This document shows, in pieces, positions 1 through 4,998 of a stretch of 5,722 nucleotides of DNA; the stretch's first letter is position 1; every line of letters begins with the position of its first letter. Position numbers and translations under genes: made by a program. The notes below the pieces were generated by a model. It was given only the letters and a program-made list of their open reading frames with translations, ran no database searches and was not told the DNA's origin. This DNA comes from an uncultured Gammaproteobacteria bacterium. GTDB taxonomy: Bacteria; Pseudomonadota; Gammaproteobacteria; Nitrosococcales; Methylophagaceae. The DNA is taken from positions 1 to 5,722 of the forward strand of contig CAJXPP010000151.1 of the NCBI GenBank assembly GCA_913058195.1, read 5' to 3'.

Positions 1-57
1 TAATTAATTGCAGCTTTAACACTTATGCTGAGGGAATAATTTGGAATGGGAAGGCCA

Positions 58-88
58 GAAACAAGAAAGCCCGCTTTCGCGGGGCTTT
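58..88 (-). terminator. Rho-independent terminator of tRNA-Met
   Basis: Read on the minus strand, AAAGCCC and GGGCTTT pair as a 7-bp stem, extended by GC/GC around a GAAA tetraloop with one bulged C. The stem is followed by the interrupted U-rich run CTTGTTTC. It lies about 30 nt past the tRNA-Met 3' end, where a tRNA transcript should end. In the plus direction the stem is also possible but is followed by GGGTGCTTCTT, a poor U-tract, so minus-strand use is favoured. It would also stop any transcript reading through from pldA. Confidence 0.8.
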
Positions 89-119
89 GGGTGCTTCTTA
101 ATAATTGAAATTTGTATGG

Positions 120-196
120 TGGTGGCTATACCTAGATTCGAACTAGGGACCCCATCATTATGAGTGATGTGCTCTAACCAACTGAGCTACATAGCC
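120..196 (-). tRNA. tRNA-Met (CAT), elongator type
   Basis: A complete 77-nt cloverleaf is visible on the minus strand. The acceptor stem is GGCTATG/TATAGCC (ending in a G-T pair), the D-stem GCTC/GAGC, the anticodon stem CATCA/TGATG around loop CTCATAA (anticodon CAT at 160-162), and the T-stem CCTAG/CTAGG around TTCGAAT. Discriminator A and an encoded CCA follow (120-122). The first acceptor pair G-C is fully matched, and the sequence resembles E. coli elongator tRNA-Met as I recall it. An initiator would have a mismatched first pair and three G-C pairs in the anticodon stem. A CAT anticodon can also be tRNA-Ile2 (lysidine-modified), but overall similarity favours Met. Confidence 0.96.
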
Positions 197-203
197 ATAC
201 CAA

Positions 204-239
204 GCCGGTCATTTTACGATTCTATTAATGAAATATCAA
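204..239 (-). promoter_or_regulatory. Sigma70-type promoter of tRNA-Met
   Basis: On the minus strand a -35 box TTGATA (234-239) is separated by exactly 17 bp from a -10 box TAAAAT (211-216). A GC-rich discriminator GACCGGC (204-210) follows immediately, so transcription should start near 204-206, about 8-10 nt before the mature tRNA 5' end. A near-consensus promoter with a GC-rich discriminator is characteristic of stable-RNA promoters subject to stringent (ppGpp) control in proteobacteria. That regulation is inferred from the family pattern. Confidence 0.75.
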
Positions 240-252
240 GTTATTTATCAAA

Positions 253-1290
253 TTAAAGCCAATCACTCAATTTAATGCCAAAACCGATGCTATTTGAGTG
301 GGAGTTGTAATCAATCATGCTTTCACCATAACCATTAAACCACTGAACGTAACCATTGATATTATGACTTATAGGGAAAGTCCAACCTAACTCGAATGCA
401 CCATGATTGTCGCTAAAGTCTAAATTATTTCGTGTCATTAGGCTAAACGAGTGTTTACCTTTTTTATACACACCGCTCAATTCAAAGTTACCTAAATACT
501 CATCAATATCCGGATTATCATCATTATCACTATCCTCAGATAGTCTTATCCATGGCTTAAAAGAAAAATAAGCATTACCTTTCTCAACAATAAAATCAGC
601 AAAGATTCTATTCCAGCTCCGCGATAGCGAACCTGCTTGTCCATTTGATTGATGGACAATACCTGTCCTTATAATTGAGTTTCGAAAGCCCCATAATTCA
701 CTGTTATTTTTGAATGATAACCAAAGTTCTGGTTCATGATTAGTTTCACGAAATGGCGAAGAGCTTTCTTTATTAAATTGCTGCCAAAAAAAACGTCCCG
801 TATAAGCGGCATATAGATCGCCATTACCAGCAAAGATATCTCGAACTAATGGTACTTTGACACTTATCTGAAATTTAGTCTCCCAAGGCTGCAAATGTAC
901 ATCACGATTAGGAAAAGCAGTATTAAAAGGTCGTTCATTTGGCGAGGCTAAATTATTACTAAGAATAATATAGTTTGGCTTATGTGGGATTAATGAAAAT
1001 GTAGATTTTTCACCTATTCTTTCCATTTTTAGGCGATTATCAATTGCTGATTCTATTTCATTATCTTCAGTCGGTATAAAAGCGATAGACTCTGATAAGT
1101 TTTGCTCATTGCCTGATAGTTCATTATTAGCAGTAATGCCATTGCATAGTGCTTTTAACTCACCAATAGTGACTGAGTCATTTGAAATGAGCATCTGTTG
1201 TTGAAGGCACTCAGTGAAACCATCGGCAGCAAAGGTTTGTAAAGGTAGCTGAGCTATCACGAGTAAAAATATGCTTGAAACGAGTTTCAC
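253..1290 (-). CDS. pldA: Outer-membrane phospholipase A1 (OmpLA)
   Basis: OmpLA is a 12-strand outer-membrane beta-barrel that, as a calcium-dependent dimer, hydrolyses phospholipids misplaced in the outer leaflet. The 345-aa product starts with a signal peptide (cleavage likely near residues 21-22, LQTFA|AD). The family core begins near residue 137 (WETKFQISVKVPL). SSPFRETNHEPELW (177-190) and the active-site stretch H213-x-S215...SRSWN227 reproduce the His142/Ser144/Asn156 spacing of E. coli. DDNPDIDEYLG (257-267) and YGESMIDYN (321-329) also match. Before the barrel there are about 115 mature residues, clearly more than in E. coli as recalled, with two cysteines (28, 49). The chain ends in WL, not the usual terminal Phe. 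Start is GTG, with AAGG 8 nt upstream; an ATG overlapping it by two bases is out of frame and runs into TGA. It lies 65 nt after ychF and no convincing private promoter was seen. Confidence 0.93.
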   Translation of the reverse strand: MKLVSSIFLLVIAQLPLQTFAADGFTECLQQQMLISNDSVTIGELKALCNGITANNELSGNEQNLSESIAFIPTEDNEIESAIDNRLKMERIGEKSTFSLIPHKPNYIILSNNLASPNERPFNTAFPNRDVHLQPWETKFQISVKVPLVRDIFAGNGDLYAAYTGRFFWQQFNKESSSPFRETNHEPELWLSFKNNSELWGFRNSIIRTGIVHQSNGQAGSLSRSWNRIFADFIVEKGNAYFSFKPWIRLSEDSDNDDNPDIDEYLGNFELSGVYKKGKHSFSLMTRNNLDFSDNHGAFELGWTFPISHNINGYVQWFNGYGESMIDYNSHSNSIGFGIKLSDWL

Positions 1291-1321
1291 ATTAACTGCC
1301 TTTTTACTTTACTAAACATTA

Positions 1322-1345
1322 ACTAGAATGATAACTCATGCTAGT
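1322..1345. repeat. Imperfect inverted repeat between ychF and pldA
   Basis: The arms ACTAG-A-ATGA and TCAT-G-CTAGT pair over nine bases with one mismatch around a TAAC centre. It sits in the 65-nt ychF-pldA gap, 32 nt before the pldA GTG. It is AT-rich and no U-tract follows, so it does not look like an intrinsic terminator. An operator or a weak mRNA hairpin controlling pldA are alternatives, but chance is possible. Confidence 0.4.
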
Positions 1346-1355
1346 CAGATAGACA

Positions 1356-2447
1356 TTACACATTAAAACGAAAATGCATTACATCGCCATCTTTAATAAT
1401 ATATTCTTTACCTTCAAGACGCCACTTACCTGCGTCTTTGGCTCCTGCTTCACCCTTATATTCAACGAAGTCTTCATAGCTAATCACTTCGGCACGAATA
1501 AAGCCTTTTTCAAAATCAGTGTGAATAACGCCAGCACCTTGAGGGGCTGTTGCACCTACTGATACAGTCCATGCTCTCACTTCTTTTACACCAGCAGTGA
1601 AGTAGGTTTGCAAACCTAACAAGTTATAACCACTCCGAATCACGCGGTTTAAACCCGGCTCTTCTTGGCCTAATTCTTCTAGAAACTCTGCTTTTTCTTC
1701 TGGATCTAACTCTGCAATTTCTGACTCAATAGCAGCACAAATACTGACAATCGAAGCGCCTTCTTTTGCTGCTAATTCTGCCACAACATCTAATAGTGGG
1801 TTATTTTCAAAACCATCTTCAGCTACATTAGCAATATACATTGTCGGCTTGATAGTTAATAAGTGTAGCTCAGTCAATAGTGCTAGCTGATCCTCATCTA
1901 AGTTCATGCCACGGACAGGTTTCCCTTCGTTTAGCACTTCACTCATTTGCTTGAGTAGCTCTAAACGTGCCTTAGCTACTTTATCGCCACCTTTGGCATC
2001 ACGTGTTGTTTTGGTGATCGCTTTATCAACGCTTTCTAGATCAGATAATGCTAACTCTGTGTTGATCACTTCAATATCATCCAAAGGTGATATTTTATTG
2101 GCAACATGGATAACATTTTCATCTTCAAAGCAACGTACAACGTGTGCAATAGCATCCGTTTCACGGATATTTGCTAAAAACTTATTACCTAAACCCTCAC
2201 CTTTAGATGCTCCAGCAACAAGGCCTGCAATATCTACAAATTCCATTGTCGTTGGTAAAACACGTTCAGGAGTAACAATTTCAGCTAAGGCATCCATACG
2301 ATGATCAGGAACTGGTACGATGCCAACATTTGGCTCAATAGTACAGAATGGGTAGTTCTGAGCTTCAATTCCAGCTTCAGTTAATGCATTAAATAACGTT
2401 GATTTACCTACATTGGGCAAGCCAACGATGCCACATTTAAATCCCAT
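1356..2447 (-). CDS. ychF: Redox-responsive ATPase YchF (Obg family, OLA1 homologue)
   Basis: YchF is a universally conserved P-loop NTPase of the Obg family that prefers ATP and associates with ribosomes; it is linked to oxidative-stress control and translation. The 363-aa product equals the E. coli length as recalled and aligns along its whole length. The G1/Walker A motif GLPNVGKST is at 9-17, the G3 motif DIAGL at 72-76 and the G4 position reads NVAE (207-210); the NxxE form in place of NKxD is the known basis of ATP preference. Cys35, in the conserved NYPFCTIEPN segment, matches the cysteine implicated in redox control. Residues about 130-200 form the helical coiled-coil insert, and about 280-363 the TGS domain ending HFRFNV. 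ATG start with AGGA 8 nt upstream, overlapping the pth stop codon. Probably cotranscribed with pth and rplY. Confidence 0.97.
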   Translation of the reverse strand: MGFKCGIVGLPNVGKSTLFNALTEAGIEAQNYPFCTIEPNVGIVPVPDHRMDALAEIVTPERVLPTTMEFVDIAGLVAGASKGEGLGNKFLANIRETDAIAHVVRCFEDENVIHVANKISPLDDIEVINTELALSDLESVDKAITKTTRDAKGGDKVAKARLELLKQMSEVLNEGKPVRGMNLDEDQLALLTELHLLTIKPTMYIANVAEDGFENNPLLDVVAELAAKEGASIVSICAAIESEIAELDPEEKAEFLEELGQEEPGLNRVIRSGYNLLGLQTYFTAGVKEVRAWTVSVGATAPQGAGVIHTDFEKGFIRAEVISYEDFVEYKGEAGAKDAGKWRLEGKEYIIKDGDVMHFRFNV

Positions 2448-2455
2448 GATACTTT

Positions 2456-2460
2456 TCCTA
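2456..2460 (-). promoter_or_regulatory. ychF ribosome binding site overlapping the pth stop
   Basis: On the minus strand the pth stop TAG (2458-2460) and the Shine-Dalgarno AGGA (2456-2459) share the bases AG, and the ychF ATG follows 8 nt after AGGA. The stop-to-start gap is 10 nt. This arrangement commonly gives translational coupling and supports pth and ychF being on one mRNA. Confidence 0.7.
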
Positions 2461-3030
2461 TTGTGAATGCAGCCAGTTCATGGCTTTATCTAAATTGCCT
2501 GATAATACATCAGGTAAGACCCTTAATGAATCGTCTATTGCATGTCGAACTAATTGCCTGTCCGCTTGTGATGGTTTACTAAGAACGAAGTCAGAGACTT
2601 GGCGACTATCACCGGGATGATTAATACCAAGGCGACAGCGTAAAAAATCTTTGCCACCAGAATGGGTAATAATGTCGCGTAAGCCATTATGACCACCATG
2701 ACCACCACCGCGCTTTAAGCGTGCCGTGCCAGCAGGTAGATCAAGTTCATCATGAATAACGAGAATATTTGATAAGGGAATTTTATAAAAATTTGCTAAT
2801 GCTGCTACTGATTGACCACTGCGGTTCATAAACACCAGTGGTTTTAGCATGAATAGCTTATGTTCTGATAAATGGCTCTGGGCCAGCTGACCATGAAATT
2901 TATTTTCAACAGAGAATGTTGCATTTAAATCATGGGCCAGCTGATCCAGCCACCAATACCCGACATTATGCCGGGTGTGTTCATATTGAGGGCCTGGATT
3001 ACCCAATCCTGCGATTAACCAGTTAGCCAT
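2458..3030 (-). CDS. pth: Peptidyl-tRNA hydrolase
   Basis: Pth cleaves the ester bond of peptidyl-tRNA released prematurely from ribosomes, recycling tRNA in the cytoplasm. The 190-aa product is close to the E. coli length of 194. The N-terminal GLGNPGPQYEHTRHNVGYW (8-26) contains Asn11 and the catalytic base His21. FMNRSG (67-72) contains Asn69, HDELDLPAG (93-101) the catalytic Asp94, and GGGHGGHNGLRDI (108-120) His114 and Asn115, which orient the tRNA substrate. GINHPGD (135-141) and the C-terminal helix complete the fold. These correspond to E. coli Asn10, His20, Asn68, Asp93, His113 and Asn114 with a one-residue offset. ATG start with AGG 4 nt and GAGGG 10 nt upstream. It follows rplY by 27 nt and precedes ychF by 10 nt, the standard gammaproteobacterial arrangement. 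Confidence 0.97.
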   Translation of the reverse strand: MANWLIAGLGNPGPQYEHTRHNVGYWWLDQLAHDLNATFSVENKFHGQLAQSHLSEHKLFMLKPLVFMNRSGQSVAALANFYKIPLSNILVIHDELDLPAGTARLKRGGGHGGHNGLRDIITHSGGKDFLRCRLGINHPGDSRQVSDFVLSKPSQADRQLVRHAIDDSLRVLPDVLSGNLDKAMNWLHSQ

Positions 3031-3050
3031 AGTGCCTAGCCCTCAATATT

Positions 3051-3070
3051 GACTGAATTACTCTTCAGTC
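3051..3070 (-). repeat. Perfect 7-bp hairpin across the rplY stop codon
   Basis: The arms GACTGAA and TTCAGTC are perfectly complementary around a 6-nt loop. On the minus-strand mRNA the loop reads GAGTAA, so the last Glu codon and the stop codon of rplY sit in the loop. No U-tract follows (AATATTGAGGG), so it is not a typical terminator. It could slow ribosomes at termination, stabilise the rplY 3' end or affect access to the pth start 20 nt downstream. Function is unproven. Confidence 0.5.
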
Positions 3071-3732
3071 GCTACTACTTCTTCTTCAGCTGCTTCAGCA
3101 TCATCATCTTCTTCAGCTACACCACGTGGAGTGTGGATACTTACAACTGCTTGATCGTAAGTTGAACGAGTGCCTTCTTCTAACTCTTCATCTTGCACAT
3201 GAGTTAGCGCTGTCAATGTAACGCCTTCTGGCAGTACAAGTTCAGTCAAGTGGATACTTGCATCAAGTTCGAGTGTAGATGTATCAACTGCGATGAATTC
3301 AGGTAAGTCTTTTGGTAAACAAGAGATTTCAACATCTGTCATTAAGTGAGATACTTTACCACCATCTTTAACGCCTGGCGCTACATCATCACCAATGAAA
3401 TGAAGTCGTACAGTCATTGTCATTGCATGTTTAGCATCTACACGTAAGAAATCAGCATGCATTATTTTTACATCGCTTGCTGGGTGACGCTGTAGATCTT
3501 TTAATACTACTTGCTGTTCTTTACCATCAACAACAACCGTTAAGATATGAGCATAGAATGCTTCTTCTTGTAGGTGACGTAGGAATTTGTTGTGATCCAA
3601 TGTCAATGACACAGGAGCATCACTACCACCATACATAATTGCTGGAACTTTACCTGCGTGACGTAGGCGGCGGCTCGCACCCTTCCCTTCGTCTGTGCGT
3701 AGTTCAGCTTGAACTTCAAATAAATCTTTCAT
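3058..3732 (-). CDS. rplY: 50S ribosomal protein L25, long two-domain CTC/TL5 form
   Basis: L25 binds loop E of 5S rRNA in the large ribosomal subunit. From the ATG at 3732 the product has 224 aa. Residues 1 to about 97 are the L25 domain shared with the 94-aa E. coli protein (EGKGASRRLRHAGKVPAIMYGG; VVVDGKEQQVVLKDLQRHP; HADFLRV). Residues about 100-205 form the beta-rich C-terminal domain of CTC/TL5 proteins, and the last 20 or so residues are a low-complexity Glu/Asp/Ala tail. A longer frame starting at TTG 3744 adds MEKK, but that TTG is part of the Shine-Dalgarno TTGGAG, which lies at ideal distance from ATG 3732, so the shorter form is chosen. Upstream is a 160-nt structured leader after prs, with a terminator and a candidate promoter; pth follows 27 nt downstream. 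Confidence 0.95.
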   Translation of the reverse strand: MKDLFEVQAELRTDEGKGASRRLRHAGKVPAIMYGGSDAPVSLTLDHNKFLRHLQEEAFYAHILTVVVDGKEQQVVLKDLQRHPASDVKIMHADFLRVDAKHAMTMTVRLHFIGDDVAPGVKDGGKVSHLMTDVEISCLPKDLPEFIAVDTSTLELDASIHLTELVLPEGVTLTALTHVQDEELEEGTRSTYDQAVVSIHTPRGVAEEDDDAEAAEEEVVATEE

Positions 3733-3738
3733 TTTCTT

Positions 3739-3742
3739 CTCC
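3739..3742 (-). promoter_or_regulatory. rplY Shine-Dalgarno that fixes the start
   Basis: GGAG on the minus strand lies 6 nt (AAGAAA) before ATG 3732. It overlaps the in-frame TTG at 3742-3744, which would otherwise be called as a start, so it rules that start out. E. coli rplY is reported to lack a canonical Shine-Dalgarno, so a strong one here would differ from that model. Confidence 0.8.
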
Positions 3743-3751
3743 AAAAATCAT

Positions 3752-3773
3752 GAGTAAAACCGTAGTTTTACCC
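3752..3773 (-). promoter_or_regulatory. Leader hairpin C just upstream of the rplY RBS
   Basis: On the minus strand GGGTAAAAC and GTTTTACTC form a 9-bp stem (one G-U pair) around a TACG tetraloop. It ends 9 nt before the Shine-Dalgarno GGAG. Its arms also complement the arms of hairpin A (3805-3829) with a one-base bulge, so alternative folds are possible. No long U-tract adjoins it, so it is more likely a translational element than a terminator. Confidence 0.55.
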
Positions 3774-3776
3774 ATT

Positions 3777-3799
3777 AAAAATGCCGCCAAAGTGGCGGC
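3777..3799 (-). terminator. Intrinsic terminator between prs and rplY
   Basis: Read on the minus strand, GCCGCCA and TGGCGGC form a perfect GC-rich 7-bp stem around a CTT loop, followed by ATTTTT. This is the strongest terminator-like element in the window. It lies 45 nt before the rplY ATG, so it can end prs transcripts. If the candidate rplY promoter upstream is real, it would also sit inside the rplY leader as an attenuator. The U-run is short (five), so termination may be partial. Confidence 0.72.
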
Positions 3800-3804
3800 G
3801 CATT

Positions 3805-3829
3805 GTTTACTCTTGCGACCAGAGTAAAC
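3805..3829 (-). promoter_or_regulatory. Leader hairpin A, perfect 9-bp stem
   Basis: GTTTACTCT and AGAGTAAAC are perfectly complementary over nine bases around a 7-nt loop (GGTCGCA on the minus strand). It lies between the candidate rplY promoter and the terminator hairpin, so it would be the first structure in an rplY transcript starting near 3835. It has no adjacent U-tract. Its arms resemble those of hairpin C (3752-3773), which permits alternative pairing. Confidence 0.55.
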
Positions 3830-3833
3830 ATAA

Positions 3834-3869
3834 GCAAGCTCAATATAAGCCTCGCTTTAAAGATGAATA
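3834..3869 (-). promoter_or_regulatory. Candidate rplY promoter
   Basis: On the minus strand a good -10 box TATATT (3842-3847, five of six consensus bases) is preceded at 16 bp by a weak -35 box TATTCA (3864-3869). The start site would be near 3834-3836, giving a leader of about 100 nt holding hairpin A, the terminator and hairpin C. The weak -35 keeps confidence low; its support is mainly the need for an rplY promoter past the terminator. Confidence 0.35.
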
Positions 3870-3889
3870 CGCTCTAATTAATTAAAGCG
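3853..3889 (-). repeat. Competing inverted repeats just after the prs stop
   Basis: On the minus strand CGCTTTAA (3882-3889) can pair with TTAGAGCG (3870-3877) with one G-U pair and a TTAA loop, giving a near-perfect 20-nt palindrome. It can also pair perfectly with TTAAAGCG (3853-3860). The two pairings are mutually exclusive. The element begins 3 nt after the prs stop and covers the -35 region of the candidate rplY promoter, so it could be an mRNA 3'-end structure or a DNA-binding palindrome. Confidence 0.45.
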
Positions 3890-3892
3890 ATA

Positions 3893-4828
3893 TTAATCCA
3901 TATATAAGGAGCTAACTGACTCCTCATTACTAATTCTGAACATGGCCTCTGCTAACATTTCAGCAATACTTAAAGGCCTAATCTTTTTACAAGCAACTGC
4001 ATTTGGTTGTAATGGAATTGTATCTGTTACGACTAATTCATCTAATACTGAATTCTCAATATTATCCACAGCAGGGCCAGATAAAACTGGATGCGTGCAA
4101 TAAGCAACAACTCGTATTGCGCCATGCTCTTTCAATGCTGCTGCAGCGGCACATAATGTACCAGCAGTATCAACCATGTCATCAATCAGCACACAATTAC
4201 GGCCATCAACATCACCAATAATATTCATTACTTTAGCAACATTAGCTTTAGGGCGACGTTTATCAATAATAGCCAAGTCAACATCAAGATGTTTAGCGAG
4301 TGCTCGAGCACGAACAACACCACCAATATCAGGTGAAACTACAACAAGATCTTTATATTTATGCTTCCATACATCGCCCAATAAAACAGGTGAGGCATAG
4401 ACATTATCTACTGGGCAATCAAAGAACCCTTGAATTTGATCCGCATGAAGATCAACAGTCAAAATTCTATCAGCACCTACACCGGTCAACATATTTGCAA
4501 CTACTTTTGCAGTGATAGCTACACGTGCTGAACGTGGTCGACGATCCTGACGTGAGTAACCAAAATAAGGTACAACTAGTGTGATACGTTTTGCAGAGGC
4601 ACGACGAATAGCATCCGTCATCACCATTAATTCCATCAGATTGTCATTGGCAGGCATAGAAGTAGGTTGAACAATAAATACGTCTTTACCACGCACATTG
4701 TCCAAAATCTCAACCATGATCTCGCCATCGCTGAATTTTTCTACGGTTGCTTTGCCGAGAGGCACATTTAGGAAGTTCGCAATCTTCTTAGATAAAGTGC
4801 GATTGGAATTGCCTGAGAAAACCATCAT
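3893..4828 (-). CDS. prs: Ribose-phosphate pyrophosphokinase (PRPP synthetase)
   Basis: Prs transfers pyrophosphate from ATP to ribose 5-phosphate, making PRPP for purine, pyrimidine, histidine, tryptophan and NAD synthesis. From ATG 4828 the product has 311 aa (E. coli 315). Visible landmarks are FSDGEI (32-37), NDNLMEL (61-67), FGYSRQDRRPRSARV (89-103) for ATP contacts, DLHADQIQGFF (126-136) with His128, the flexible-loop KRRPKAN (190-196), the PRPP loop DDMVDTAGT (216-224) and the C-terminal RISNEES. The frame stays open upstream to TTG 4948, but that part translates the 3' half of tRNA-Gln and lacks homology, so it is rejected. Two ATGs are tandem (4828, 4825); either could be used. No Shine-Dalgarno is visible before them. 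It is 84 nt downstream of tRNA-Gln with no clear promoter or terminator between, so cotranscription is likely. Confidence 0.96.
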   Translation of the reverse strand: MMVFSGNSNRTLSKKIANFLNVPLGKATVEKFSDGEIMVEILDNVRGKDVFIVQPTSMPANDNLMELMVMTDAIRRASAKRITLVVPYFGYSRQDRRPRSARVAITAKVVANMLTGVGADRILTVDLHADQIQGFFDCPVDNVYASPVLLGDVWKHKYKDLVVVSPDIGGVVRARALAKHLDVDLAIIDKRRPKANVAKVMNIIGDVDGRNCVLIDDMVDTAGTLCAAAAALKEHGAIRVVAYCTHPVLSGPAVDNIENSVLDELVVTDTIPLQPNAVACKKIRPLSIAEMLAEAMFRISNEESVSSLYMD

Positions 4829-4912
4829 TCGGCTATCAGCAGTACGTTCTTGTAACTCGAGAAGTCTATTTTTCACGGTGAAAGCTGAAGGCTCTATTGC
4901 AAAACAAAAAAG

Positions 4913-4987
4913 TGGCTGGGGTACCAGGATTCGAACCTGGGAATGCAAGGATCAAAACCTTGTGCCTTACCGCTTGGCGATACCCCA
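4913..4987 (-). tRNA. tRNA-Gln (TTG)
   Basis: A complete 75-nt cloverleaf is visible on the minus strand. The acceptor stem is TGGGGTA/TACCCCA, the D-stem GCC/GGC, the anticodon stem CAAGG/CCTTG around loop TTTTGAT (anticodon TTG at 4953-4955), and the T-stem CCAGG/CCTGG around TTCGAAT. Discriminator G and an encoded CCA follow (4913-4915). It is close to E. coli tRNA-Gln(UUG) as I recall it, except the anticodon stem. It lies between ispE and prs, its usual place in many gammaproteobacteria. A U-rich run (TTTTTTGTTTTG) begins 2 nt past the CCA. Confidence 0.97.
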
Positions 4988-4998
4988 ACAGAAAAACT

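Noticed and set aside
3..101. Plus-strand frame open from the window edge, 32 codons, crossing the tRNA-Met terminator
   Set aside because: No start is visible, no family is recognised, and it runs through the terminator hairpin; it is probably chance.
120..196. tRNA-Met as a phage or island attachment site
   Set aside because: No integrase gene, no repeat of the tRNA 3' end and no mobile gene appear in the window.
1290..1292. ATG overlapping the pldA GTG start
   Set aside because: It is in another frame and is followed at once by TGA, so it cannot start pldA.
1906..2304. 132-codon open frame on the plus strand opposite ychF
   Set aside because: It lies antisense within a clear YchF coding region, shows no recognisable domain, and is a shadow of that gene's codon pattern. 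The plus-strand frames opposite prs, rplY and the 5' end of prs were rejected for the same reason.
3060..3120. Short tandem repeat (TTCTTC/CATCAT pattern) at the 3' end of rplY
   Set aside because: It is explained by the low-complexity Glu/Asp/Ala tail common in long L25 proteins, not by a separate repeat element or CRISPR.
3733..3744. TTG start of rplY giving MEKK before the chosen Met
   Set aside because: The TTG-GAG bases are the Shine-Dalgarno for ATG 3732, and no separate ribosome site precedes the TTG.
4829..4912. PurR-type operator upstream of prs
   Set aside because: E. coli prs is PurR-regulated, but nothing like its ACGCAAACGTTTGCGT operator is present; the TTTCAC/GTGAAA repeat is too short and different.
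4829..4948. In-frame N-terminal extension of prs starting at TTG 4948 (MHSQVRILVPQP...)
   Set aside because: It translates the 3' half of tRNA-Gln, lies before the start shared by Prs proteins, and would make the protein 40 residues too long.
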